Shown in pieces: positions 41,842 to 50,002 of a DNA stretch of 64,000 bases. Source of the DNA: Rhizobium viscosum (GTDB lineage: Bacteria > Pseudomonadota > Alphaproteobacteria > Rhizobiales > Rhizobiaceae). Within the stretch, counting starts at the first letter, position 1, and each line of letters starts with the position of its first letter. The notes beneath the pieces were generated by a model that worked only from the letters and a program-made list of their open reading frames with translations, was not told the origin of the DNA and did no database searches. The DNA lies in the NCBI RefSeq assembly GCF_014873945.1, contig NZ_JADBEC010000001.1:3613001-3677000 (forward strand), written 5' to 3'. The position numbers were made by a program, and so were the translations under genes.

Positions 41842-41845
41842 TAGC

Positions 41846-42829
41846 CTATCCGAGAGCGCTCTGTTCGGCGCAGATCCGATCGATCAGCGCATCGAATTCG
41901 CCCTTCGGCGGACGGGCCTTCGCGAAACGCTGCTTGAGGTGCATGATCGGCTCGGCGAGGATTTCATCCAGGCTTTGGGCGCAGGTGAAGTCGCCGGCAA
42001 CACTCTTAACCTTGGAATTATCGAAAATCGCCGTCCAGGCCTTGTCGCCGGTCAGCGGGCCGATCCATTCCGCATTATACCTGATGAGCGTGTCTGTCGG
42101 CACATGGACGATCTTGGCCTCGACGCCGAGCAGGCGGGCGATTGCCTTCTGGATGTCATCCCAGATGTGGGCGTGGTCGTTGGTGATGTGGAAGATGTCC
42201 TGCAGGGCCTTCTGCTTGCCGAAGAGGCCGACGAAGGGCACGGCGAAGTCGACCGAGCGGGTCAGCGTCCAGGGCGTATGGCCGTCGCCCGCCACGATGG
42301 TCGGCTCGCCGTCCAGCATGCGCCGCGCCATGACATCGCTGTCGCCCATCATGATGGGCAGGCCGGTGCGGACAGTGTGGCTGGGGCGGACGATGGTCCA
42401 GGCGAGGTTGCCGGCCTTCTTCAGCAGTTCCTCGCAGGCGATCTTGGCCTGGCTATAGGGCCAGTAGGGGTTGATCGCCGGTGTTTTCTCCTCGGTGATG
42501 ATATAGTGGCGGGCCGGCTTCTCGTAGACCGAGGCCGACGAGATGAAGATGTATTGGCCGCAGTGGCCGGAGAAGATCTCGATGTCGCGAGCAATCTGAT
42601 CCGGCGTGAAGGCGATGAACTGGGCGACGACGTCATAATTGGCCCTGGCGAGATCGGCATAAACAGATGATCCAAGCTCACCGACGATGGAGGTGACGCC
42701 CGCGGGCAGGGGATCGCCTCTCAGGCCGCGGTTGAACACGCTGACCTGGTGGCCTTGAGCCACGGCGCGCTCGACGCAGGGATAGGAAATCTGGCCGGTG
42801 CCGCCGATGAAAAGGATGTTCAGAGCCAT
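41846..42829 (-). CDS. NAD(P)-dependent epimerase/dehydratase (SDR)
   Basis: A 327-residue extended SDR protein. The dinucleotide motif is ILFIGGTGQISYPCVERAV at residue 5; FISSASVYEKP near 95 and PYSQAKIACEELL near 125 carry Ser/Tyr and Lys of the active site. Its sequence resembles the rhizobial and plant chloroplast RNA-binding-like SDR branch (CSP41-like) with TLTRSVDFAVPFVGL. The substrate is likely a sugar nucleotide or lipid-linked sugar. Upstream is a 164-base gap to the M20 gene. Confidence 0.85.
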   Translation of the reverse strand: MALNILFIGGTGQISYPCVERAVAQGHQVSVFNRGLRGDPLPAGVTSIVGELGSSVYADLARANYDVVAQFIAFTPDQIARDIEIFSGHCGQYIFISSASVYEKPARHYIITEEKTPAINPYWPYSQAKIACEELLKKAGNLAWTIVRPSHTVRTGLPIMMGDSDVMARRMLDGEPTIVAGDGHTPWTLTRSVDFAVPFVGLFGKQKALQDIFHITNDHAHIWDDIQKAIARLLGVEAKIVHVPTDTLIRYNAEWIGPLTGDKAWTAIFDNSKVKSVAGDFTCAQSLDEILAEPIMHLKQRFAKARPPKGEFDALIDRICAEQSALG

Positions 42830-42993
42830 GTGGGATCTCCGTGTCGGATGAGGCAGGATTATCGATAATCTTCATAGCGCGAAAGAGAGGAGCCGTCGCG
42901 TGCAAAATGGCGATTGCATGGTGACGCAGCAGTGCAGGCGGGTCCGCTTCCCTGCGCCGCCGGCCGTTTATGAACGTCCCGCTATGGTCGGCC

Positions 42994-44154
42994 TCAGCCT
43001 CCAGTCATTGGAAGGCGCCTGCGCACGATGCTCGCATGGAACTTCGTCCCATGGATCAGCCCATCATCATTGAAATCAAACGTCGGGTTGTGCAGCGGCG
43101 CTGAATCCTCTCCATTGCCGAGGAAAACGAAGCAGCCGGGGACGAGACCGAGGAAGCGGGCAAAATCTTCCGAGGCCGTCATCGGTTCCTTTCGAACCTC
43201 GATGCTGGCGGGCGCGAAGATGTCGCGGGCAATTGCGAAGGCCTCTTCGGTGAGGGCAGGGTCGTTCAACAGGGGAATGAATTCCCTTGTGTAGGTGACT
43301 TCGGCGGCGAGGTTGTAGGTCTTTGCGGTGCCTTCGGCGATCACCCGCATCTGCTTTTCGATTTCGGCGCTGACGCCGGGGTGGAAACTTCTGGCATCGC
43401 CAAGAATGCGGGCGAGGCCGGGAAGCGCATTGCGGGTGCCGTCGGTCAGGAGTTCGGTGACGGAGACGACGCCGATATCGGTCGGGTCGAGGCGGCGGGC
43501 GACGATCGTCTGCAGGTTCATGACCAGCGCACAGGCGGCGACCAGCACTTCGTTGGTCGCGTGCGGGCGGGCAGCGTGGCCGCCGGTGCCCTTGAGCACG
43601 ATCTCGAAATTATCCTCCGCTGACATGAAGGCGCCGGGGCGGGTCTGGAAGTGGCCGACGGGAAGGCCCGGCATGTTGTGGAGGCCGTAGATCTCGTCGA
43701 AGGGGAAGCGCTCGAAAATACCGTCTTCGATCATGGCAAGTGCGCCCTTGCCCCATTCTTCGGCGGGCTGGAAGATGAAGCGCACCGTGCCGTCAAAACC
43801 GCCGTCTTCGGCGAGCATTCTGGCTGCACCCAGCAGCATGGCGGTGTGGCCGTCATGGCCGCAGGCATGCATGACGCCTGGGTTGCGCGAGGCATAAGGC
43901 CGATCGGCCTGCTCGGGAATGCGCAGGGCGTCCATGTCGGCTCTCAGCGCAATCGAGCGGTTGCCGCTGCCGCGCTTCAGGGTGCCGACGACACCTGTGC
44001 CGCCCACACCTTCCGCAACATCGTCGAAGCCGAATTCACGGAGTTTTTCAGCGACGAAGGCCGAGGTCCGCTTTTCCTCGAAGCCGAATTCCGGGTGGGC
44101 GTGGAGATCGCGTCTCCAGGCACGCATGTCGGAGGCCAGTCGGTCGAGATCCAT
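42994..44154 (-). CDS. M20-family amidohydrolase (hippurate hydrolase/aminoacylase-like)
   Basis: A 386-residue metallopeptidase-fold amidohydrolase. Metal sites: RADMDALRI near residue 73, HACGHDGHTAM near 97, QPAEEWGKGA near 127 and GLHNMPGLPVGHF near 155. The lid domain follows (TGGHAARPHATNEVL), with the last ligand in PLHNPTFDFND. This group removes acyl groups from amino acids. It is the last gene of a three-gene operon with the hydantoinase-like enzyme and diaminopropionate ammonia-lyase, separated from the middle gene by four bases. Confidence 0.9.
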   Translation of the reverse strand: MDLDRLASDMRAWRRDLHAHPEFGFEEKRTSAFVAEKLREFGFDDVAEGVGGTGVVGTLKRGSGNRSIALRADMDALRIPEQADRPYASRNPGVMHACGHDGHTAMLLGAARMLAEDGGFDGTVRFIFQPAEEWGKGALAMIEDGIFERFPFDEIYGLHNMPGLPVGHFQTRPGAFMSAEDNFEIVLKGTGGHAARPHATNEVLVAACALVMNLQTIVARRLDPTDIGVVSVTELLTDGTRNALPGLARILGDARSFHPGVSAEIEKQMRVIAEGTAKTYNLAAEVTYTREFIPLLNDPALTEEAFAIARDIFAPASIEVRKEPMTASEDFARFLGLVPGCFVFLGNGEDSAPLHNPTFDFNDDGLIHGTKFHASIVRRRLPMTGG

Positions 44155-44158
44155 TTTT

Positions 44159-45397
44159 CTATTCCTCCTGCGTCAGCGTGCTGACGACATCGAGCAGGAC
44201 GTCGGCGCCTGCGACGAGATCGTCATGAGAGGTGAATTCCCGGGGATTATGGCTGATACCACCCTTGCTCGGCACGAAGATCATGGCAGATGGCGCGATG
44301 CGGGCGATCATCTGGGCATCGCGGCCCGCACCCGAGGTCATGCGCCTGCAGGGGAGCGCGCGTGCCCTGGCGGCTGCCTCGATCGTGGCGACGATTCCTT
44401 CGTCGAATTTGACCGGCTCGAAGCGGGCGAGCCGCTCCACCGAGATCGTAACCTGCTCTTCGGCCGACAGGCTTTCGAGGAAGCGGGCAAGGGCTGCCTC
44501 TTCCTCTTTCAGCCGATCCTCGTCCGGGTCGCGCAGGTCGACCGTGAAGATCGCCTTCGAGGGGATGACGTTGATGGCGTTCGGCTGGAATTCCAGGCAG
44601 CCGACAGTCGCGACCGTCTGCGTGTTCGATGCCATGGCGCGCTCGCGCAGGAAGGTGATGACGCGGGCGCTCGCATGGCCGGCATCGCGGCGCATCGTCA
44701 TCGGCGTCGTGCCGGCGTGGTTGGCGTCACCTTCGATCGTCACGCGCTGCCAGGAAATGCCCTGCAAGTTCTCGACTGCGCCAAGGGACAGGCCTTCGCG
44801 CTCCAGCACCGGGCCCTGCTCGATATGGAGTTCGATATAGGCGTGCGGCTTCAGGAAACCGGGCTCCTTCTCGCCGGCATAGCCGATGCGTTTCAGCTCA
44901 TCACCGAGCAGTGACCCGTCCGTTCCTCTCGTCGCAAGCGCCGTTTCCACATCGAGCCCGCCGGCATAGACGAGCGAGCCCATCATATCGGGTGCATAGC
45001 GTACGCCTTCCTCATTGGTGAAGGCGGCAACGGCGATGGGGCGGGATGGCGCGAAGCCTGATGCCTTCAGCGTTTCGATGACTTCGAGCGCCGAGAGCAC
45101 GCCGTAACAGCCGTCATAGATGCCGGCGTCGATGACGGTATCGATATGCGAGCCGAGCAATAGCGGGGCGCGATCCTGCGTACTATCGGGCGCCCAGATG
45201 CCGAAGATGTTGCCGATCCGGTCTATGGCGAGTTCCAGTCCGGCGGCTTCGATCCAGGCGACGAGGCGGTCGCGGCCGAGCTTGTCCGCGTCGGAGGCGG
45301 CAAGGCGGACCAGCCTGCCATCCGCATCGCAGCCGATCGCGCCGAGTTCGGCAAGCCGGCCGAGAAGCCGCGATGCATCGATGGATGTGTTGCTCAT
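44159..45397 (-). CDS. Zn-dependent hydrolase (allantoate amidohydrolase/carbamoylase family)
   Basis: A 412-residue M20-type enzyme of the hydantoinase/carbamoylase family: LGSHIDTVIDAGIYDGCYGVLSALEVI (metal ligands His and Asp) near residue 82, FTNEEGVRY near 122, LHIEQGPVLE near 192 and the dimer segment NHAGTTPMTMRRDAGHAS near 225. These enzymes open N-carbamoyl or ureido groups. The gene overlaps the ammonia-lyase stop by four bases (ATGA) and continues to the M20 gene, so the three enzymes likely free amino groups in series from an unusual amino acid derivative. Confidence 0.9.
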   Translation of the reverse strand: MSNTSIDASRLLGRLAELGAIGCDADGRLVRLAASDADKLGRDRLVAWIEAAGLELAIDRIGNIFGIWAPDSTQDRAPLLLGSHIDTVIDAGIYDGCYGVLSALEVIETLKASGFAPSRPIAVAAFTNEEGVRYAPDMMGSLVYAGGLDVETALATRGTDGSLLGDELKRIGYAGEKEPGFLKPHAYIELHIEQGPVLEREGLSLGAVENLQGISWQRVTIEGDANHAGTTPMTMRRDAGHASARVITFLRERAMASNTQTVATVGCLEFQPNAINVIPSKAIFTVDLRDPDEDRLKEEEAALARFLESLSAEEQVTISVERLARFEPVKFDEGIVATIEAAARARALPCRRMTSGAGRDAQMIARIAPSAMIFVPSKGGISHNPREFTSHDDLVAGADVLLDVVSTLTQEE

Positions 45398-46593
45398 GCT
45401 GCACCTCGCGACAGGACTTCATCGGGCGAGCGCCCGACGATCTCCTGATATCGGCCGGGGTCGGTGGCACCCTCCGTGTTCACCACGAAGATGCGCGAAT
45501 CCGGGCCAAGGGAAAGGGCGGCCTTCGCCTCGGGATCGGCGAGCGCCTTCAGGAGACCGGCAAGGCCGACACCGCCGCTTTCGCCGGAGACGATGGCGGG
45601 ATCGCCACCCAGGGGATTGGCAAGGCGCCGCATGATGGAGATCGCATGCTCCTCATCGACGGTCATGAAGGCATCGGCCACGCGCGACAGGATGCGCCAG
45701 GCGACCAGCGACGGCTCGTAGCATTCGAGCATCGCCATGACGGTCGGTTCGGCATGCGGCACAGTGACCGGATGGCCGGCGCGAGCGGTTTCGAACAGGC
45801 AGGCGGCGCGAGCAGGATCGACGACGGTGAAGACCGGCCTGGCATCGCCGAGCGCAATCGCCAGATGGCCGGCAATGGCAGCGGCAATGCCGCCGACGCC
45901 GGACTGGATGAAGACATGCGTCGGCGGCGCCGGCAACTGCCGGAGCGCCTCGCACACCAGCGCTGTGTAACCCTGCATGACGAGACCGGGGATGCGCTCG
46001 TAACCCGGCCAGGACGTGTCGGAGACGATGGTCCAGCCGCGCTCCTTGGCGACGCGTGCGGCCTCCTTCACGGAGTCGTCGTAGCTTCCGGCGACGCGGA
46101 TCATCTCGGCGCCGAAGCGGGCGATCGCCGCGACGCGCTCGTCGCTCACACCGGCGTGGATGAAGATCGCCGCCCGCGCGCCGACGAGGCCGGCGCCTTG
46201 CGCGACCGAGCGGCCGTGATTGCCATCGGTGGCGCAGGCAAAACACATGGTTTCGGCGATCTCTTTGACGACGGGCGAATGCAGCTCGGCCATGTCGACC
46301 GGCCGCCCAAGCCTAACTTCGGCTTCCTCGAGAATGAGGCGGATGACGGCATAGGCGCCGCCCAGCGCCTTGAAGCTGCCGAGGCCGAGACGCTGGCCCT
46401 CATCCTTCACATGGATGGCGGCCACACCGGATGCCGCGGCAAGGCTGGACAGGGAGATGAGCGGCGTTTCGGCATGGTTTTCGCGATAGCGCAGGTGGCG
46501 CTCCACGCCTTCCGCTGCCGCAAGACCAAGCGTTTCCGCATCACCTGACGCGAGCGGGTGTCTATAGTCGGCATTGCTGTTGAGGATGAACAT
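45394..46593 (-). CDS. dpaL: Diaminopropionate ammonia-lyase
   Basis: A 399-residue PLP enzyme of the tryptophan-synthase-beta fold, the size of known diaminopropionate ammonia-lyases. Elements: AAIHVKDEGQRLGLGSFKALGGAY (PLP Lys in SFKALG near residue 75), CFACATDGNHGRSVAQGA near 118, QSGVGGIAAAIAGHL near 235 (phosphate-binding glycine loop) and GESGGVGLAGL near 340. It splits 2,3-diaminopropionate into pyruvate and two ammonia. The ATG at 46593 is where similarity to the family begins; the open frame beyond is not family-like. A Lrp-type regulator is divergent. Confidence 0.9.
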   Translation of the reverse strand: MFILNSNADYRHPLASGDAETLGLAAAEGVERHLRYRENHAETPLISLSSLAAASGVAAIHVKDEGQRLGLGSFKALGGAYAVIRLILEEAEVRLGRPVDMAELHSPVVKEIAETMCFACATDGNHGRSVAQGAGLVGARAAIFIHAGVSDERVAAIARFGAEMIRVAGSYDDSVKEAARVAKERGWTIVSDTSWPGYERIPGLVMQGYTALVCEALRQLPAPPTHVFIQSGVGGIAAAIAGHLAIALGDARPVFTVVDPARAACLFETARAGHPVTVPHAEPTVMAMLECYEPSLVAWRILSRVADAFMTVDEEHAISIMRRLANPLGGDPAIVSGESGGVGLAGLLKALADPEAKAALSLGPDSRIFVVNTEGATDPGRYQEIVGRSPDEVLSRGAA

Positions 46594-46694
46594 TTGCGCC
46601 TCGCTTGCTGTCCGGCGGAAACATATTGCGGCAGCCACGAAAAAGGCGCTGATATTTGGCCCTTGTTTTGCAAGTTTGTTTCGTGGAGCCCCAC

Positions 46695-47159
46695 ATGCCG
46701 GCACAACTCGATGCCTTCGACCGCAAGATCCTGGACATCCTGCAGCGCGACAATACCATGCCGCAGCGCACGATCGGCGAGGCCGTCAATCTCTCCGCCC
46801 CGGCGGTGCAGCGGCGCATCAAGCGCATGACGGAAGAGGGCGTGATCCGCGCCAATGTCGCCGTCATCGATCCAGCTGCCGTCGGCCAGGCGATCACCAT
46901 TTTCGTGGAAGTGGAGGTCATCAGCGAGACGGCGGAGCAGATCGAGCAGGCCAAGCGCGAATTCGCTGCCGCGCCGGAAATCCAGCAATGCTATTACGTG
47001 ACGGGAGAGGCCGATTTCGTACTCGTCATTATCGTGTCTTCGATGGCCGATTACGAAGCGCTGACGCGGCGCCTGTTCTTCGGCAACAACAATGTGAAGC
47101 GGTTTCGGACATTCGTTGCCATGGATCGAATCAAGGTGGGGCTCAGCGTTCCGATTTGA
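46695..47159 (+). CDS. Lrp/AsnC-family regulator
   Basis: A 154-residue Lrp-type protein: helix-turn-helix in residues 1-60 (DAFDRKILDILQRDNTMPQRT, VNLSAPAVQRRIKRM) and the RAM ligand domain after it (VEVEVISETAEQIEQAKREF, YYVTGEADFVLVIIVSS). It usually senses an amino acid. It is divergent from the diaminopropionate ammonia-lyase operon with 101 bases between, which makes it the probable regulator of that operon. The ATG at 46695 was picked as the domain boundary; a frame upstream is open. Confidence 0.88.
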   Translation: MPAQLDAFDRKILDILQRDNTMPQRTIGEAVNLSAPAVQRRIKRMTEEGVIRANVAVIDPAAVGQAITIFVEVEVISETAEQIEQAKREFAAAPEIQQCYYVTGEADFVLVIIVSSMADYEALTRRLFFGNNNVKRFRTFVAMDRIKVGLSVPI

Positions 47160-47186
47160 GCGTGGTTTCAAGGGAGTTGCCTATTC

Positions 47187-47723
47187 ATGCTGATCATTTT
47201 CGGCGGTTTGCCAGGCAGTGGGAAGACGACGATTGTGAGGGCCTTGGCGAAGCGGCTTGGGGCCGTCCATCTTCGCATCGATACGATCGAACAGTCAGTG
47301 CGGGATTCCGGCATGTTGAGATCGGAGGTCGGACCGGCGGGATATCTGGTTGGATATGCCCTTGCCGAAGACAATCTGACGCTCGGCAATACCGTCGTTG
47401 CGGATTCTGTGAACAGCCTGACGATAACACGTGATGCGTGGCTCTCGGTCGCTGCGCGGGCGGGTGCGCGGGCCGTCGAGATCGAAATCGTCTGTTCGGA
47501 CAAGGTTGAGCATCGTCGGCGGGTCGAGACGCGGGCAAGCGATATTCCGGGGCTGATAAATCCGAGCTGGGAGAAGGTTGTCACGCGCGATTATGACGAT
47601 TGGGGGCAGAGACCCATAGTGATCGACAGTGCGGTGCTGAATGTGGATCAAGCCGTCGCCGAATTGATCTCGGAACTGGGGCCAGCTCAAATCGGCGACA
47701 GGATTTTTGACGCGAGGCTTTAG
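47187..47723 (+). CDS. Small P-loop kinase-like ATPase (AAA_33), copy 1
   Basis: A 178-residue P-loop protein. Walker A is FGGLPGSGKTTIVRALAK at residues 5-22; then RIDTIEQSVRDSG and the Walker-B-like DSVNSLTITRDAW. The pattern is of zeta-toxin/kinase-like AAA_33 proteins that phosphorylate small molecules; substrate unknown. It has a near copy at 49421-49948, including the leader words GGAGTTGCC / GGAGGTGCC. It begins 27 bases after the Lrp stop and ends four bases into the convergent membrane-protein gene. Confidence 0.75.
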   Translation: MLIIFGGLPGSGKTTIVRALAKRLGAVHLRIDTIEQSVRDSGMLRSEVGPAGYLVGYALAEDNLTLGNTVVADSVNSLTITRDAWLSVAARAGARAVEIEIVCSDKVEHRRRVETRASDIPGLINPSWEKVVTRDYDDWGQRPIVIDSAVLNVDQAVAELISELGPAQIGDRIFDARL

Positions 47724-48556
47724 GCAGCAGCTCTCGCCACTGGACCCGTTCTTCTCAGCAACTGGCGCAGCGACAGGGCGTGCAGGACGAGGGACGTGGG
47801 GACGGTGAAGGCCGGAATGATGGCGGTGGGATAGGTGCCGGTCGTCAGATTGGGATGATCGAGGGCGAGCTGCTGCAGGGGGCCGGGCGTGGTAAGGGCG
47901 CCCAGCGTGACCGCTACGACCAGATCGGCTATGCCGAAGAGGTTCCAGAACAGAGCCGCCCGGGCGCTTCCTGGCCGGCCGCTTGCAAGCAGTACGGCCG
48001 TCGGCAAGGCCATCAGCCCTGTGATCACGTCACCCGTGCCGGCGGGAAGGGCGAAAACGCCCGGTGTCGTCCCGGCCAGCCAGTTGGCGAGGAAGACGCC
48101 GCCGATCACCCTGTAGGCCTGGAGGCCGATCAGCCAGTTGGCGGGCATGGCATCGAGCAGCACACCGATCCGCTCCGAGCGCGACAGGAGCGTGATAACG
48201 ATAGCCGTCGGCACGACGATCATCAGCGGCAGCAAGGGGATTGAAACCGCTCCGGGCAGGAGAAGGCCATCGGCGACAATAATCCAGGCCGCGCCATGCC
48301 AGAGGGTGAGCGGAACGGCGATGGCCAGCCAGGTCCATGTCCGTTCCGATGCCGTCAGCGACGTGCGAGACAATCCTGCCCATGTGCCGCCGAGCACGAT
48401 GAGATGCACGGCGATACGAGCGACGATCACGGAGAGGTCAGAGCGTTGAAGCTCCGGTATTGTGACAAGGGCAGCGAACCAGAGGCCTGTAGCCACTGCG
48501 CTGCCGGCGAAGGCAAGTGTCGGGGTAATGGAGGTAGCGGTGGTGTTCAGCGCCAA
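47720..48556 (-). CDS. Hypothetical multi-pass membrane protein
   Basis: A 278-residue protein with about eight hydrophobic segments and few charges. No family recognised; it has a YRVIGGVFLANWLAG loop and a middle DVITGLMALPTAVLLASGRPGS that look like channel or small carrier folds. The start at 48556 (TTG) was chosen because GGGAGG stands eight bases before it; an ATG at 48619 has no such site. It faces away from the HxlR gene across a gap with two palindromes, so the regulator likely controls it. Confidence 0.6.
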   Translation of the reverse strand: MALNTTATSITPTLAFAGSAVATGLWFAALVTIPELQRSDLSVIVARIAVHLIVLGGTWAGLSRTSLTASERTWTWLAIAVPLTLWHGAAWIIVADGLLLPGAVSIPLLPLMIVVPTAIVITLLSRSERIGVLLDAMPANWLIGLQAYRVIGGVFLANWLAGTTPGVFALPAGTGDVITGLMALPTAVLLASGRPGSARAALFWNLFGIADLVVAVTLGALTTPGPLQQLALDHPNLTTGTYPTAIIPAFTVPTSLVLHALSLRQLLRRTGPVARAAA

Positions 48557-48670
48557 TGTGAGATCCTCCCGTTTTGGCGAAACCGGTGAAGCGATCGGCG
48601 CCTGATCTGGATTAGGCATCGACGCGCATGGCTGCGGTCATGAGAGCATGTCACTCTCCAATGACATCAC

Positions 48671-48691
48671 TAACTCTTATAATGAGAGTTA
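48671..48691. promoter_or_regulatory. HxlR operator candidate 1 with TATAAT inside
   Basis: Perfect seven-base arms TAACTCT and AGAGTTA with a seven-base spacer. A TATAAT -10 element (48678-48683) lies within the dyad, so bound protein would block the promoter of the plus-strand HxlR gene. Confidence 0.6.
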
Positions 48692-48782
48692 CTATGCGGC
48701 AAGCGATTTGGCGGTACGGTTTGTCGCAGGTCCGGTCGCTGCCGAGCTTTCTTGAACCAATCATTCCGGCAAACTAAAGTGG

Positions 48783-48797
48783 CTCTCATGATGAGAG
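48783..48797. promoter_or_regulatory. HxlR operator candidate 2
   Basis: Perfect arms CTCTCAT and ATGAGAG around one base. It shares the CTCT...AGAG core with site 1 and lies 37 bases before the HxlR start. Confidence 0.55.
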
Positions 48798-48833
48798 GCG
48801 CTCGTCGATATCGCGGGGCCGGGAAGGAGTTCG

Positions 48834-49391
48834 ATGCGTTCGAAGGGTTTCGATGGGATGGTCTGCTCGATCGCCGGCGTCATGGCGGCGATCGGCGATC
48901 GGTGGGGTTTGCTGATCCTGCGCGATCTCGTCTGCGGCCTCAGCCGCTATGAGGATTTTCGCCAGTCGTCGGGCGTGACCAATGCGACGCTCAGCGACCG
49001 GCTGAAGCATCTGGAGGCCAATGGTCTTATCGAGCGGCGGCGTTATCAGGTGAATCCGGAAAGGTTCGAATATATCCTCACCCGGAAGGGCTGGCAGATC
49101 GCGCCCATCATGCCGGTGCTCGCCCAGATCGGCGACAGCCTCGGCATGTCAGGTGCTTCGGGGCCGCCCATGACCTTCGTCAATCGCAAGACGGGCGCGG
49201 AGATACGCTGGGGCTTTATCGACCAGAAGACCGGCGAACCGGTAAGCCCGGTCGATCTCGACATCAAGGAAGGGGATGGCGCGGACGACGCAGTTCGGTG
49301 GCGATTGTCCCACGCCCGGGCTCGCCGCCGGGCGCTCGATGATATTCTGGCTAGCTCGGGCGCGACGGATGCGCAAAAATCGGATTCATGA
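48834..49391 (+). CDS. HxlR-family regulator
   Basis: A 185-residue regulator: FDGMVCSIAGVMAAIGDRWGLLILRDLV carries the family Cys, then FRQSSGVTNATLSDRLKHLEANGL for DNA recognition and ERFEYILTRKGWQIAPIM. It is about 70 residues longer than the short HxlR type; the extra C-terminal part (FVNRKTGAEIRWGFID) looks like the small domain found in longer members. AAGGAG precedes the ATG. Two palindromes upstream are its likely sites. Confidence 0.83.
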   Translation: MRSKGFDGMVCSIAGVMAAIGDRWGLLILRDLVCGLSRYEDFRQSSGVTNATLSDRLKHLEANGLIERRRYQVNPERFEYILTRKGWQIAPIMPVLAQIGDSLGMSGASGPPMTFVNRKTGAEIRWGFIDQKTGEPVSPVDLDIKEGDGADDAVRWRLSHARARRRALDDILASSGATDAQKSDS

Positions 49392-49420
49392 AGTCCATCA
49401 GAAACGGGAGGTGCCAATTC

Positions 49421-49948
49421 ATGCTGATCATTTTCGGCGGTTTGCCGGGTTCGGGGAAGACGACGACTGCGCGTGCGCTGGCGAAGGAGCTTGGGGCCGT
49501 TCATCTGCGTATCGATACGCTCGAACAGAACATACGGGCTTCGGGCATGTTGAGCTCGGAGGTCGGCCCGGCAGGCTACATGGTCGGATACGGGATTGCC
49601 GAAGACAATCTCACGCTCGGTAATATCGTCGTCGCGGATTCGGTGAATCCCTTGAAGGTGACGCGAGACGCCTGGTTGTCGGTTGCTGCGCGATCGGGCG
49701 TGCCGGCCGTCGAGATAGAAATCATCTGCTCGGACCGGATTGAACATCGCCGACGGGTGGAAACGCGGGCAAGCGATGTTCCGGGGTTGGTAAAGCCTCT
49801 CTGGGAAGAGGTGACTGCACGCGACTATGAGGATTGGGGGTCGAGTCCCATCGTCATCGACACTGCGAAGCAGGGCGTGGATGAGGCTGTTGCCGCGTTG
49901 CTATCGAAGCTTGAAATTGGCCGATATCGGAAAGCGCGGGAAGTCTGA
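49421..49948 (+). CDS. Small P-loop kinase-like ATPase (AAA_33), copy 2
   Basis: A 175-residue paralogue of the gene at 47187: same start (LIIFGGLPGSGKTT), RIDTLEQNIRASG, same DSVNPLKVTRDAW and the same HRRRVETRASDVPGL segment; the C-terminus differs (SKLEIGRYRKAREV). Similarity covers the ribosome binding site, so the whole unit was duplicated. It follows the HxlR gene by 29 bases. ATG at 49421 is preferred over 49388 because the paralogue starts there and GGAGG stands before it. Confidence 0.75.
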   Translation: MLIIFGGLPGSGKTTTARALAKELGAVHLRIDTLEQNIRASGMLSSEVGPAGYMVGYGIAEDNLTLGNIVVADSVNPLKVTRDAWLSVAARSGVPAVEIEIICSDRIEHRRRVETRASDVPGLVKPLWEEVTARDYEDWGSSPIVIDTAKQGVDEAVAALLSKLEIGRYRKAREV

Positions 49949-50002
49949 TATCGGTCGCCGAGGGCTTTGTATTTGTGGGAATGATCGGAACGGTGCGAAG
50001 CC

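Noticed and set aside
39985..41850. Direct repeats flanking the HipA-like cassette
   Set aside because: GCCTAT-containing words near 39990 and 41842 look alike for only about ten bases with several changes; this is within chance.
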